This document shows positions 25,589-39,290 of a stretch of DNA of 64,000 nt, one piece after another. Every line of letters starts with the position of its first letter. The stretch's first letter is position 1. The notes below the pieces were generated by a model that was given only the letters and a program-made list of their open reading frames with translations, was not told the origin of the DNA and ran no database searches. A program made the position numbers and the translations under genes. Origin of the DNA: Coniferiporia sulphurascens (taxonomy: Eukaryota > Basidiomycota > Agaricomycetes > Hymenochaetales > Hymenochaetaceae); NCBI GenBank assembly GCA_002794785.1, contig NBBA01000007.1, positions 186,001 to 250,000 on the forward strand, given 5' to 3'.

Positions 25589-26896
25589 GCGCGCGGGGCG
25601 TTAGCGGCCTTAATGCTTTTCTTGGATGGGAGTTCCACTTTTTTGGGGGATAACTGCGTCCTGATACTGAACGTATGCGGCGTACGCACTCCTGCGTCTA
25701 ACCAAACCACTTTCGCTCCCCCTCTTGCACTCGGCTGTATGATTTCGTCTATCGGGAGAGTGCTGCGCTCCGTACATCGGCTGATGGCTGATATGGCGCT
25801 GCGGAGCGAGAAGAACATACGAGTCATAAGCCGACAGCGCCCATTAGCGAGTTGAGGGCTCCATTGGTACCGGAGTCGAACTGCGGAGGCGCTCGACGAA
25901 AAAAGACTCCGGTGGGACCCTATCAGATTGTTGGACATTTGGAACTTTCCGGTCACGTCTGGATTTCGTCCTATATCATTCTTAACATGAACCGTTCTAT
26001 ACTTGCGTTCATCGACTTGGTAGCTGAGGAGCATACTTTCGGGATGACGTGTGGAAAGGGAAGTTTCTTTGTTGATGCTGTGGCCTGTTGCAGACTGTAT
26101 GCACATGTAGAGTAAAGGCTGCAGTGAGAAATTAACTGGAGTTGCCTATATTACGCTTTATGTTTATCGGAATACCTGTAGTATGACGAGAATTTACTCA
26201 GTCCAAATGAAAAAATGCGGGACTCTGTATTAGTAACTACCTGAAGAGAATTTGCTAATTACACGTCAGATACAAAACTATAAAGAGTGCCTAATTTAAC
26301 TCACCTCAGTCCAAATGAAAAATACAGGACTGCAATACCAACATATGACGCAGAGGCAACGCGCGCATGAAAGTGCGACAATGCAAAGCCTGGCGCTCTT
26401 ATGCTTACGTATAGAACGGGCACAAGTGCGGTCAGTTGGCTGTACATGTGGTTGAACATATCGATGAGTAATTTAAACTCGACGTCGGGACGCGGCCCCC
26501 GGTGTATCAATTAAAACGGTCTCCGCGGCTAATCGCGGCGTCGATCGCAGCTGACAAACAAAAGCGGGGCGACGAAGGCGCTGAGTAATGAGAGTATCGC
26601 GATAGGCTGTCGCTTTGCCCGTCTGGGCCTTGCGGAGTCACGGTCCACGCGTTCCTTTCTGCGCATGCGCATGCAGTCCGTCCTCGCGAGATTACGATTG
26701 CTGCGCATAACCGTTATAGGTATAAATGTATTGCGGATGCGCGCTCACGGTGAACTCTTGCCTGGCTGCAACGCGTCACTTGCCGAGCTTCCGGTTAACG
26801 AGACTTCGAAGAGCCAGCCTGACTTGTCCTTGTCTCTGACCAGCAACCACTATTTGACCTAGTGCGTCATCGGCTTGGCTCTTCATCCGTCCCACT
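25589..26896. other. Intergenic region with a short direct repeat
   Basis: No supportable gene. A roughly 25-base motif (ACTCAGTCCAAATGAAAAA) appears at about 26197 and again, as CCTCAGTCCAAATGAAAAA, at about 26305, 108 bases apart, in AT-rich DNA. The right part is the promoter of the ABC transporter. Confidence 0.45.
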
Positions 26897-29800
26897 ATGC
26901 CTCCGAAGGGCAGACTTGCCAGCTTTTTCAGCCTCACGCCCGAGCCTGCACCCCCCGCGTTCGGAAAGGGCAAGATCGTTCCGGAGAGAGAAGCCTCGTA
27001 TGTTTCCCCCCGTCTGTTTGACTAGATCGTTGTATTTGACGTCTCCGGTCTTGGTTTGAAGCCTTCTGTCCAAGCTTGTGTTCAACTGGCTTTCACCGAT
27101 CCTCAGCGTCGGCGCGAGTAGGCCGCTAGAGAAAGATGGTGCGTGCCGTCGCGTGTGCAGCCAGAAGCAAGGACTGACTGGATACTGTCAGATCTGTGGT
27201 CACTCCCTGAGGAGCGCCGCACCGCAGCGCTAGCAGGTCTCATCGAGGCCAATTTCTACGTGCGTGTCCCGGAATCAGAAAGACCTGTTCAATTTCGAGA
27301 GCGCCGCAGCTCCTCAGGGGGCGACGCAAACGAGAAAAATCGCAACGAGGGCGGTGGCGGGTACGAAGTCGAGGAAAATGAGAAAGATATTGAGAAGGCG
27401 AAAAGCGGCCCGGCCGACGGGTCCTCTATGCCTGAGCTGTCTACCGCGTCTGCGGGCAAGGGGGCGAGGAAAGCGCGTCCCCCACCTGCGTTCCTTCGGC
27501 AGCGCTCGAGACCGGGACCAGACGGCAAAGAGGTCAAGTACTCGAAGCACCCGCTTCTCGCCGCTATCCATGCAACCTTCTTCTGGCGCTGGTGGATTGC
27601 TGGAACGATGAAGCTGTGCGCTGGTGCGTACAACTTTTTTGTTCCGGTCCTGTCCGTCCTCCTCACTTAACATTCACTTCATTCCCTGCTTTGTTTCCTG
27701 TTATGCAGATACGCTGAATACGACTACACCGCTGATCACGAAGCTCCTGCTGGCCTGGCTCTCTGAGGCCTACGCGTTTTCTCACTCAGACGGTGCGTAT
27801 AGTCGGCACGGCATTTTTTATAATTTCCTCAGTGATTCACTATAATTCTAATTATCTCGGGTTTAAATTGTTCAGGCGCCACACCCCGTCCACGAGGCGT
27901 TGGGTACGGTATTGGCCTCGGCATAGCTCTGGTCGCGATGCAAGGTGCGTCACTGTCGTTCCACTTTCAGTCCATCTACTTAGCATATATGCTTATTTCA
28001 TCCGCACGAACCCACGATCATACAGAAATATCGTCTCTCGTAAGCATCATTATCTTACTGTACTTACCGTGTACGCTTTCTGACATCGTTCTACTATCGT
28101 GATGCGCTTTGAGTAGATGACGAACCACTTCATGATGAGTGTGTTCTGCGCAAGCACTAGTCTCTTTGACGGCGCAGTTAATTTTCTTTTTTTTCTCCTC
28201 TTTCCGTTATTCTCGGATACTAGTGACCATGACAAACGGCCTGAGCGTCCGGACTGGGGTACGTACCGACGGCTTCCTGCGCTCTCTCCCGCGCAGAAAC
28301 ATTTCATTCATTCGCTTACTTATCTTACATCTCTCCATTCAGGTCATCGGCGCAATATTCCGCAAGTCGCTGCGTCTCTCCGGCCGTGCGCGCGCGAAGC
28401 ACAGCGTGGGACAGGTTACGACGATGATATCTACGGGTAAATTTAGTCTCTCCTAAAAGAACGAATTGAAATTTCGCGCGTCCTAGTATTGATGACACGT
28501 GCTCGCTCCCGTCAGATGCGACTCGTCTCGATCTTTGTTCGCAATACGTCCACAAGTACGCATATATTTTCAATCTGATTTAACAAAGAGAGTTATTGAA
28601 TACACTTTCATGATAGTTTATGGGTCGGACCTATACAGGTAAATTTTATTCTACTAAGTTGTAGGTTTGGGAGGATCGGAAGGGACTAACCGACGTTCTA
28701 TAGATCGTTATTGGAATTGCATTGTTAATCAATAACGTACGTAGCGGCCTTTTCGATTTTCGTCTAGAAACCTTATTAACGATGACGTCAATGTAGCTTG
28801 GATACTCTGCGCTTGTTGGACTCGGGGTGCGTATATTGTTTTCCTTGCTCTTCGTTATGTTCGCTTCGGAATATCGTCACTTACATACCGTCTATTTCTA
28901 GGTGCTCGTCCTGGGCTTTCCAGTTCAATTCCTCCTTGTGCGCAGGATGTTCGTGGCCCGAAAATCAGGGGTACAGATCACTGATCGCCGAGTTAGACTG
29001 ACGACTGAGGTATAGACTGAACTAAATCAAACGCCCACCAAAACGGTTAATGTACTGACACATATGTATTGTATGCTAGGTCCTGCAGGGCATACGGCTG
29101 ATCAAATTCTATGCCTGGGAAGCCTTCTACGCACATCGTATCGGGGAGCTGAGAGAGAAGGAGATCGCCAAGATTCGGAAAATCGCGTACGTCAAACGTC
29201 ACTTTTTGTGTTTGCTTCTTTGTTTGTTGTTTATAGTTTGATCGCTGATGGTTTTGAATTGGGTTTAGCATTGCACGTGCGTTGATGATTTCGGTCGTCA
29301 CTATTATTCCTATTCTTGCATCCGTGCTTTCATTTGTACGTGGAATTTGTTTACGTGGCGAGGGCAATTTTTGACGTTACATAAATAAGATCACGTACGC
29401 TCTGAGCGGACATGACCTCAACCCCTCTATCATTTTTAGTTCTCTACAATTCTTCAATGTACGTACAAGGTCTCAACTACAGTGCAGAACTCTCTGACCT
29501 AAGCGGGCTTAACGTGGACCTTTCCCCTTGTCTTGTAGGTAATCCGTGCCCCGTTGGCGTTCTTCCCTCTGGTCCTGTCGAGTTGCTCGGATGCTGTCGT
29601 CGCTCTCGGGCGCATAGGCAGGTTCTTGGTTGCCGAGGAGCTCGAAGAACCGTATGTTGTTGATGACAGCCCGGGAAACAAGTGGGCGATCCGCGCGGAG
29701 GGTTCTTTTACATGGGAAACGGTTGGACGGCTCGAGGGAGGCAAATATGCGGCTGTGAAGCCTGGTGGCGCTGGTAAAGGTAAAGGGAAGCCCGAGGGGG

Positions 29801-32800
29801 GACCAAGTGCGAAGGCGAAGAATGAAATTACGACGGCGAGCAAGTCTGTAACCCAGAAGAGGTGGTGGTCTCGGAAGGGTAAAAAGGATGAGAGCGTACT
29901 GCCTATCTCGACGCCACCTGTGCTATCTTCGAGCTCAAGTACTGCCGCGAACGCGCCATCCTCAACTCCCGTCAAAGATATTGTCGAAGTGCAGACAGCC
30001 ACAGCCGAAGAGAAGCCCTTCGCGCTTACGGGCCTGGAACTGCGTGTCCCGAAGGGCGCGTTCGTCGCGATAGTCGGGCGTGTTGGGAGCGGGAAGAGCT
30101 CGCTTCTGCAGAGTCTTGTTGGGGAGATGAGGAAGACAGATGGAGATGTACGTATCTCCTCATATATTGTCCTGTGGTATTTCCGCGCTAACTCGCATGT
30201 TCTTCTTGCGTTTACTGTCGTACGTCTGGTTATGAAGGTCGTCTTTGGAGGATCTGTCGCATATGTTCCTCAGCAGCCGTGGATTATGAACGTTACACTA
30301 CGGGAGAACGTACTGTTCGGCCTGGAAGATGACGATGAGAAGTACGTTTTCCTTCTATTCCTTGGCAGATGGCGTTTGGAGCAATTTCTTTACTTCTTAA
30401 GGTTCGAACACATCGTGCAGGCTTGCTCGCTTCAACACGATATCGAGACCCTCCCGAACGGCGATCAGACAGAGATCGGCGAGAAGGGCATTAACCTCAG
30501 TGGAGGCCAGAAGGTCAGTCAAGCTGCATCATCAAAGAAGTCTGTGCCTGATATTAATACTATTCTAATATTCAAGGCACGCGTCTCGCTTGCCCGCGCC
30601 GCATACTCCGACTCTGATATTGTTCTCCTGGACGACCCCCTCAGTGCAGTCGACGCGCACGTTGGGAAGGTAATACTCGAGAACTGCCTCTTGAACGGTC
30701 CACTCGCGAGTAAGACGCGGGTGCTTGTGACGCACGCGCTGCACGTGCTCGCGCGGACTGACTACATATACATGATGGAAGGCGGCACGATCGCCGAAGA
30801 GGGCACGTATCAGGTAGGTTTGGTCCATGTTTTTTTTCGTTGTGGGCGGCCGATCTCACTGAGTGTATAGACTCTCATGAAAGATGGAAATGCCTTTTCG
30901 AAGCTCGTCGAGGAGTTCGGCGCACTTGAAGAGGAGACCGAGGAGGAGAACCCCAAGGCCGAGGCCAAGTCTGGTCCCATACCTGCCAACGCTGCGGAAA
31001 AGCCAGATGGGATGAAACAAAAATCCCAGCTTATGGCGGAGGAGGAACGCAATAGGGGTGCTGTAGCGATGGATACCTACAGCAAATTCTTGAAATATGC
31101 CGGTAGCATATTGTGGGCTCCGGCGATCGTGCTGTTGTTGACTCTGATGCAGGGAGCGTCTGGTTTGTCCTTCAGTTGTAGTCCTGTTTTTTCTGGTTTG
31201 TTGACTGATTTGCAAACTAGTCGGGAACAATCTTTTCCTTGGGTTTTGGACCGCCTCAAGTATTCACGGGTTCTCCGAGGGAGACTACATGGCCGTCTAT
31301 GCAGCCTTGGGCGTCGCGCAAGCGTTTTTCTCTTTCGTTGTGAGCTTTACATTAAGGTGAGTGAGATTGCTCTTTTTCGGTCTAAGATAGGCTAAACACT
31401 TATGGCGTAGTTTAATTGGTCTCTACTCGAGTCTGCGCATGTTCAAAGCTGCGTTGAGGGGCGTGTTACGGTCGCCTATTTCATTCTTCGACACAACGCC
31501 AATGGGTAGGATTTGTTTTCATTATCCTGCGCGAACGTTTATAACTGTTTTGTATGCGTTCTAGGTCGTATACTGTCTCGACTTTCCAAGGACCAGGATA
31601 CATTGGATACGCAATTGTCTATGACGATGTTCCAGGTAAGGACACAATCTGCACTTACCGCTCATTACTCACACCAATCATTCGAATTAAGTTGCTTTCA
31701 ACATTCTTCAACGTCATCGGTACGGTCGCACTAGTATTCTATACCTTCCCCTATCTCGGTATCATATTCGCGCCCCTCGGAGTTCTCTACTACCTGGTCG
31801 CGAGATATTACAGAAAGAGTAGTGTAGAGACTAAACGTCTCGACTCGCTCATGCGTTCGGCACTGTATGCATCGTACTCGGAGACGTTGACAGGTCTCTC
31901 GACGGTGCGGGCGTATCGCGCACAGGTAATTGACTAGTTCTCTTGGAAAATGTATTGTGGGACTGATACCGGTCTTATAGCGGAGATTCGCTGACACAGC
32001 GGAACATGGCCTTGACCTCGAAAATAGGGCGTACTATATGACGGTCTCCATCCAGCGATGGCTTTCCATCCGCTTAGACTTATTTGGAAACATACTTATC
32101 CTCGGAATCACGATGTTCGCCATGGGTTTCAGGAACACGGTCAATCCGTCAAAGATTGGTGTTGTCCTGTCCTATTCCCTGAGCAGTATGTTTTTCTTTG
32201 TTGTCGTTACCCGTGATCCGTTTTGACAAAATTATTATCACAGTTACCCAGGTTTTCTGTGCGTGGACTGCCTGAACCCGGTGTTTCTTCTTGGACTAAC
32301 GCAATCTTTTCTTTCTTCCGTAGCACAAATGGTCGCGCAGTATGCACTGAACGAACAGAACATGAATGCAGTGGAGCGTGTCCTTGTCTACACCGAACTC
32401 CCTCCCGAAGGCCTGCTACCGTCTTCCAAGGAGCCTCCGCCGTCATGGCCCGAGAAGGGAGGCGTGAAATTTGAGGACGTGGACCTTGCCTATCGTGAGG
32501 GACTTCCTTCCGTCTTGAAGGGTGTCAGCTTCGAGGTGAATGCTGGTGAGAAGGTTGGTAGACTCCCAGCACTTTTCTTTTCTGTGTCTGACTCGATAAC
32601 TTGATTGCGTAGATTGGCATAGTCGGTAGGACTGGAGCTGGTAAGTGCTGCTTTTTGGGAAGAAAATTTTATCGTTTCTAATGGAGCCTAAAGGAAAGAG
32701 CTCGCTGCTGCAGGCGCTCTTTAGGTATGCTTCCTTCGCGCTAACAGATAAGTTTAATCTTTAACTATGGCATCGACAGGATGGTCGAGCTTCGTGATGG

Positions 32801-33634
32801 GGCTATTAAAATCGACGGAGTCAACATTCAAGACGTCAATCTTGATGTTTTACGTCAAAAGCTAGCACTGGTGCCACAAGACAGCACACTGTTCCTGGGT
32901 ACATTGCGAGAGAACCTGTAAGTGCTTTCACGCTCTCGCTTATCTATTTGGTGAGCTTAAGCTTGTATACTCATCGTGCGCTGTAGCGATCCTCAAAACA
33001 CGCGCACTGACGCGGAAATAATATCTGCGCTTCGTCGAACGTGGCTTTTGCCTCCCAACGGCACGCCAGTGGACCCGGTCGCCGAAGCTAAATTCAGCCT
33101 AGACTCCGCCGTAGGAGACGAAGGTCCGTCTCACACTCCTGTTCCTTATTTACTTATTTGATATTCTGACGCTCGTACTACTGCTAGGATCGAACTTCAG
33201 CGCGGGTGAAAAGCAACTTCTCGCTCTCTGTCGCGCACTGCTCAAGGACAGTCGCATCATCGTACTGGATGAGGCGACGAGCAGCGTCGACGTCGAGACG
33301 GACGCGAAGATACAACGGACGATCAAAACAGAGTTCTCTGAGTGCACGCTGCTGTGTATCGCGCATCGTCTGAACACTATCGGTACGTCCCGGGAAATTC
33401 TCATCTCGATAAACTTCTCGTTCTCAATTAACTAAACTCCCTTTTTTAGTGTATTATGACCGTGTGCTCGTCATGGACAGTGGCGTCGTCGCGGAATTCG
33501 ACACGCCATTGAACCTGTTCGACAAGGAGGACTCGATCTTCCGCTCACTGTGCGACGAGGCAGCATTGACAAGGGTGGATATCCTGCGCATCCGGGTGAA
33601 GTTCCGGAGGCAATACCACCTGAGCCTTTTTTAA
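26897..33634 (+). CDS. ABCC/MRP-type multidrug-resistance ABC transporter (full-size, YOR1-like layout)
   Basis: About 25 short exons. Domain order is TMD1-NBD1-TMD2-NBD2 without an extra N-terminal membrane bundle, as in Yor1-like members. The linker motif [12 protein letters not shown] opens the conserved part. TMD1 has YRKSL-like [12 protein letters not shown], and the block RLIKFYAWE is diagnostic for ABCC. NBD1 has Walker [18 protein letters not shown], signature LSGGQK and Walker [14 protein letters not shown]2 follows a charged linker. NBD2 has Walker A GRTGAGKSS, PQDSTLF, the altered signature FSAGEKQ and Walker [13 protein letters not shown], with IAHRLNTI as the H-loop. It should export organic anions or toxic compounds across the plasma membrane or vacuole using ATP. 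A 14-nt micro-exon (28026-28039) is needed between MQ and SSL. An intron (32641-32693) splits the NBD2 Walker A, leaving exons of 28 and 31 nt. No frame break was found where I checked. Confidence 0.92.
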
Positions 33635-33988
33635 ACAGGATATACGGGAGGGAGGATGAAATCATATTTGTATTTTTTTACTCGGGAAAATTTAGATATC
33701 CGAGCACGCCCCTCTTAATGTTTTAGATAATGTGAAACTTACGATACACAGATGGTGATAACGTACTGTTTTGAATATACGAACACGCATCTCTTGTGAT
33801 ATTACGCGCTCAAGGATGTGAGGGAGGAGGGAGTCCCTGCTCGGTAAACGTGGTTACAATGTACACATGCAAGAATTGACATTTCACATAGCAGCTCCTC
33901 ATTGTTAGTACATCACGATGCGATAATCCAGAACCTGTTCCTTCATATTCTTTTGCCACCACCCATGCTCCTCGCGCGACCCTGGCGA
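33635..33988. other. Convergent intergenic region, ABC transporter / TPI
   Basis: These 354 bases hold only the two 3' flanks. They are AT-rich, and I see no gene. Confidence 0.5.
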
Positions 33989-35153
<1,165 letters not shown>

Positions 35154-35484
35154 GATGGTATGGAAGAGCGGGGACGGGCGACTAAAGAGTTTGTCGCGGA
35201 GACTGGTGGGCAAGTGATAGCGAGATTCAACTATCGATGTAGAAGTAGTTATATGCGGCTGTATGCGGCCACTCTGCCGCGTCGGGCCCAGCCGGCGGTA
35301 TCTTAACCGCCCGTCCGCGGTCGCTGCCGACCCCGGTCACTAGTACTGACGCCCAAGACGCCTCGAGTGCACGTCCTCGACACCGCGAAAAACGACCTCC
35401 AAGTCGATGCGATAGACTTCTTCAACGTCTCTATCGCCGACTAAGACTTTGACTGAGGAGATTTCCACTCTAACCGGCCCGACG
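35154..35484. promoter_or_regulatory. Divergent promoter, TPI / ATG12
   Basis: These 331 bases lie between the start codons of a glycolytic and an autophagy gene. A GC-rich central part (about 35270-35340) is flanked by ordinary sequence. No TATA box is obvious. A housekeeping promoter is inferred. Confidence 0.45.
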
Positions 35485-36343
35485 ATGTTGCACACCGGTA
35501 CACCGCTCTCGGCGTCCACGTCGCGCGACAGTGGGCGCGGACCAGCAATGAACATCGGCGCGATGGTCGCAGGGATAGCAGGTGGAGCGTCGAACGATGC
35601 CGGCCCGAGTGCTGCTGCACTTTCTGCGCTCGAGTCGTACAAGGCGCGAGACACATCGAAAGGTGCGCGTAGCGTTGCGATACGTCTCCGTGTCTGTGTC
35701 CTTGCTAATCGGACGTTCGCAATCTTATAATCTTGGGCTTTCCGTCCTTCGCGCAGTCGTCGTGCGCTTCAAAGCCGTTGGGAATGCCCCCATCATGAAG
35801 CAGAATTTCTACAAGATCACTGCGTCAAATCGATTCCAGACCGTCATCCAGTTTCTACGGAAAGAGCTCGGGTGGAAGAGCGGTGACGCACTGGTGAGTA
35901 AAATATTTTGTAGTGTCCTCTTTATCCTTCATATTAGCATTCCGTGGTGGGTTTACACCGGAGTGCGGGTGGTTTCTGTCGGGTATATATCCCACAAGGC
36001 AGGAGACGGACCGTGACATACCACTCAACGACCTGCTTCTTCTAATGCTTCCTCAGTTCACTCCTGGCTGACAAATTCGCACAGTTTACATACATAAATC
36101 TCGCCTTCTCACCCGCACCAGATGACACTGTCTCTAACCTCTTTAAGGTACGCCTATTCATTGAGGTTCTTTACCAGATGTACGTACTCATGACCTACGA
36201 CTATATCTTCCGCCGAGCAGTCTTTCCAGACGGACGGTCACCTAATAGTCAACTATAGGTACACCCCACTCGTTTCTTGTCGTTCTAATCATCATCTAAC
36301 CTGCGATTTAAAAATCTACAGTACAACCGCTGCATGGGGCTGA
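35485..36343 (+). CDS. ATG12: Autophagy ubiquitin-like protein Atg12
   Basis: Exons 35485-35662, 35757-35893, 36085-36147, 36221-36258 and 36322-36343, for 145 residues. The Ala/Gly/Ser-rich N-terminus is variable, as in the family. The last 87 residues form the ubiquitin-like fold: VVVRFKAVGNAPIMKQ, FQTVIQFLRKELG, FTYINLAFSPAPDD, FKSFQTDGHLIVNYS, ending TAAWG. The terminal Gly is conjugated to Atg5 by Atg7 and Atg10, and the conjugate with Atg16 promotes Atg8 lipidation at the phagophore. The terminal Trp-Gly followed directly by the stop confirms the 22-nt last exon. The start is the first ATG of the open frame. Confidence 0.95.
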
Positions 36344-37559
36344 CCATTCTGTACACCGGGTTGGCCCCATTTTCCTTCGTCCATTTGACTATCTCCCTTT
36401 TTCCTCCCATTTTTCCTTTCCTACGGTCTGGCGTGTATCTCTGGGCCCTATGTGCCCCTAATTACCTATTATTTTGGTCCCTTTGTCAATTCCAGATCCT
36501 TTTTATCTATCGGGATATGTGGCGCTTTGATCTGCTACTACCCTCGAGTCCAAACTTCAAGTAACCCTCAGATCGTACTCACTACCAAGGTTCTCATGCG
36601 CTAGTCTCACTTGGAGAGGCGCAAGCGAGAGAACACAGGAAATGGGTCAACTCACGAAGAAAGGCTGGCCAGTCCCGTCCAAACGATCATCGCAGTCCGC
36701 ATGGAATGGGCAAAGTGTCAAGAAAATGGCTTATAACTATAAATTCGCGAATGGGCTCGGGACAAAATCCTTACACTGGACTCGCACAGACCGGCAATAG
36801 ATGAAAAATACCTATTCCACCCACCCCATACACCTCTCTTTGCGAGGCCACATTTGAGACAGAGCTCGCCTCCAAACAGAGAACATCTCACGACTTAGCT
36901 GAGGAAAATGCCCGGACAGCAACACGCCTATCGGTAATACGGAAGCTAAATACTCGAATACCGCTTTTTAGAGACTTCCGATCGTCGTGAGTGCAGTGGC
37001 GTAAGGCAGTAGGGAGGTAACTCCAGCTTCAGTGAACCCAGTGATAATTCAATAAAATTACTATTTGCACAGGGGATTAATCGGATTTCTTTTACCGGGA
37101 TGGTGTTGAAGTTATTTGAGACTTCTGTACTCGTAGAACGGAATTCAGCGCGCTTCGTTTGTCTCGTCTAAGACCGGGGCAGTAAATAAATCGGACAAAG
37201 CTGGGTGATTCCTAAAAACAAAACCCAGAAACTCGGATAGCTCGCTATTCCGTTCACTTTAGATTGTTAGCTTTCATAAGACTGTCGCTTCCATTGATGA
37301 GAATGCCGGTAGAATATTCACAAGGTTAAAATGTTCTAAGGTGGACTCAACCTCTAACATAAATTCCACATTTCTATCATCCATCTAAACCGCCACAGCT
37401 CTAGCACCGTCAATGACGCATCTCCTAGGCAGTCATCTTTTCCGTCCTGCCTTCCCGACCCAGGAAGGGCGCTACGCATTCGCGACCTCCCTCTCCCCTT
37501 CGGCACGAACACGAAATGCGTGTAGCCGACTGGGACCTGCCATACCGCGCGTAGTGACC
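36344..37559. other. Convergent intergenic region
   Basis: 1.2 kb between the ends of ATG12 and the Aim32-like gene. The longest frames are about 75 codons, with no domain, tRNA or repeat seen. Confidence 0.5.
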
Positions 37560-38588
37560 CTATGTATACGCCTCCAGCAGACGGATTTGTTCCTCCTTCG
37601 TCAGGCCCATACGACCCCGCCAGAGCGTCGGGTCAGCGATTAGAGGGGCGAGCGAGGAAGGCTGCGGGATGCTGCCTGCCGCGGCCGTGGCAAGTCGGGT
37701 ACGAAGCTGTGCGGCGACGGCGTCGAGGACGAGTGGTGCATGTGAGGGGGTGAGGTTTCCGAGCCTTCTCACAGGTGAAGGGAGAAAGAAGAGCGAGTTA
37801 AAATTTTAAAAAATAAGTTCAAAAATAAGAGAGGTACGTACCAGTCCCCGGCGGGGAAGGCAAGTAGGTTCGCTGCGTATCTTCACAAAGTGAAAGGAAA
37901 GTCAGACGCGAGGTTGATGAGTAGCAAGAGTTATTCACGCACTTGTGTCCCCCTACATGGGCGACCTCGCCCACCCGGATCTTGCTCCATACGTCCCCCT
38001 CTCCGCTCTTCCCATCGTTCCTCCGGCGTGCAGCGAGCTCCTCCCTCAGCGCGCGAACGAGCGCCCCACCGGTATCGCCACACCGACAATCCCGCACTCC
38101 ATGCGTACACACAAGGAGCAGCGCGTCGTCCCGCTCCCGCCCTCTCTCCCGAACCAACTCCGTCTCGCCCACCTCCACCCCAGGCTCACCAAAGAACATA
38201 AGCGGATAATGTTCCCCCACCGTCCCCACCTCCACCTCGCCCTCGCCCTCCGCGCAGGCACAGGCACAGGCACGCCCTCACTCTCCGGGTCCCACCAGAA
38301 ATTAACGAGCCCGCCGCCGCGCATCTTCGCCTGGAGCGTGAGGTCGCGGTAGAGCGGGGAGAAGCGCGCGTCGAGCTTGGCGGGGTACGCTGCGGGCGGG
38401 TGCGAATGCCGTAGGAGCGTGTAGGAGGTGTGGTACGGGACTGTGCCGACGACGACGACGCTGCTTGTGTTCTCTTTTGGAGCCGGCTCCTCAGGCTGGA
38501 CGGCGGTGGATAGCCAGTGGCGGCGCTGCCGCGAAACTAGAGTCGGGGGACGCAGCGCTCCTCGTGCGAGGGTGGACGCGGTGCGCAT
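37560..38588 (-). CDS. Aim32-like sucrase/ferredoxin-family protein (mitochondrial thioredoxin-fold); one frame break
   Basis: Minus-strand exons 37943-38588, 37842-37880 and 37560-37764. The N-terminus is Arg/Ser/Leu-rich with no acids, a typical mitochondrial targeting sequence. Then comes VVVVGTVPYHTSY, a conserved-looking central block, and the family core LLVCTHGVRDCRCGDTGG followed by HVGGHKYAANLLAFPAGDW. The paired cysteines and HxGGH His residues are those proposed to bind a 2Fe-2S cluster or act in thiol redox in Aim32/Apd1 relatives. The C-terminus is EEQIRLLEAYT. The coding frame changes by one base between FWWDPES and VGTVGEHYP, in a GC-rich hexamer repeat at about 38240-38290. 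One base appears to be missing, since exon 1 is one short of the phase that intron 1 requires. An assembly error is the simplest reading. Confidence 0.8.
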
Positions 38589-39290
38589 GGTTGGGTTTGA
38601 AGTTAGAGCAGAGGGGTTTAGGGAGATAAATACATGGATGACTACGAGGACGGGTTGGCGGCCGTCGAGGTGACGTTTGTGCACCGGCCAACCCTTGAAA
38701 ATGCCGGAGTCTGACGGAGGCGATCTTGACGCGTTTGGTAATTCTCGGCGTAAGTCCGAGTCCAATTTATTCGTCAGGCGGCGGCTCCGACATCGCTGAC
38801 GGGTCGAGTTTGCGGTAATAAACCTGTGAAGTAACGTACCATCTTAAAACTTGCACTTTCTCTTCCTTGATCATCTTATTTCGATATTTCGAATCCCCCA
38901 ACTACATCAGCATCGTCTTCTCTCGGAGATCCACTCGGCCAAGTACGTACACCTGCGGGTCTGTCGGTTATGACTCTAAACACCAAATGCCATTAATATT
39001 TACTCCACCGGGCCCTCCGATGAGTGCGGTGTTTCTCTCTAGGTTAAGAATCCCAAATATGCGGCGCTGAAACTCGAAGCCCGAGTCGATCTGGTTCCAA
39101 GAATGATAAACCCATAAAACAGATTAATGTACACAAGCTCCTATAAAACACAATAAACACACGGCGCAGAGCTAGACTGCGCGCCTCAAAAAAAAAATAG
39201 AAAAACCAAAGAAAAATCACACTAAACGGGTAAAGGTGCTACCAAGAAAACGCGCACATATTATACAAAGTCATTCACAATCACCTCTGG
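38589..39290. other. Intergenic region
   Basis: It holds the upstream flank of the Aim32-like gene and the 3' flank of the hydrolase, both minus strand. No gene seen. Confidence 0.5.

Noticed and set aside
27143..27180. Met at 27143 as start of the ABC transporter
   Set aside because: The upstream exon from 26897 splices in phase and supplies the conserved segment before LEKDDLW.
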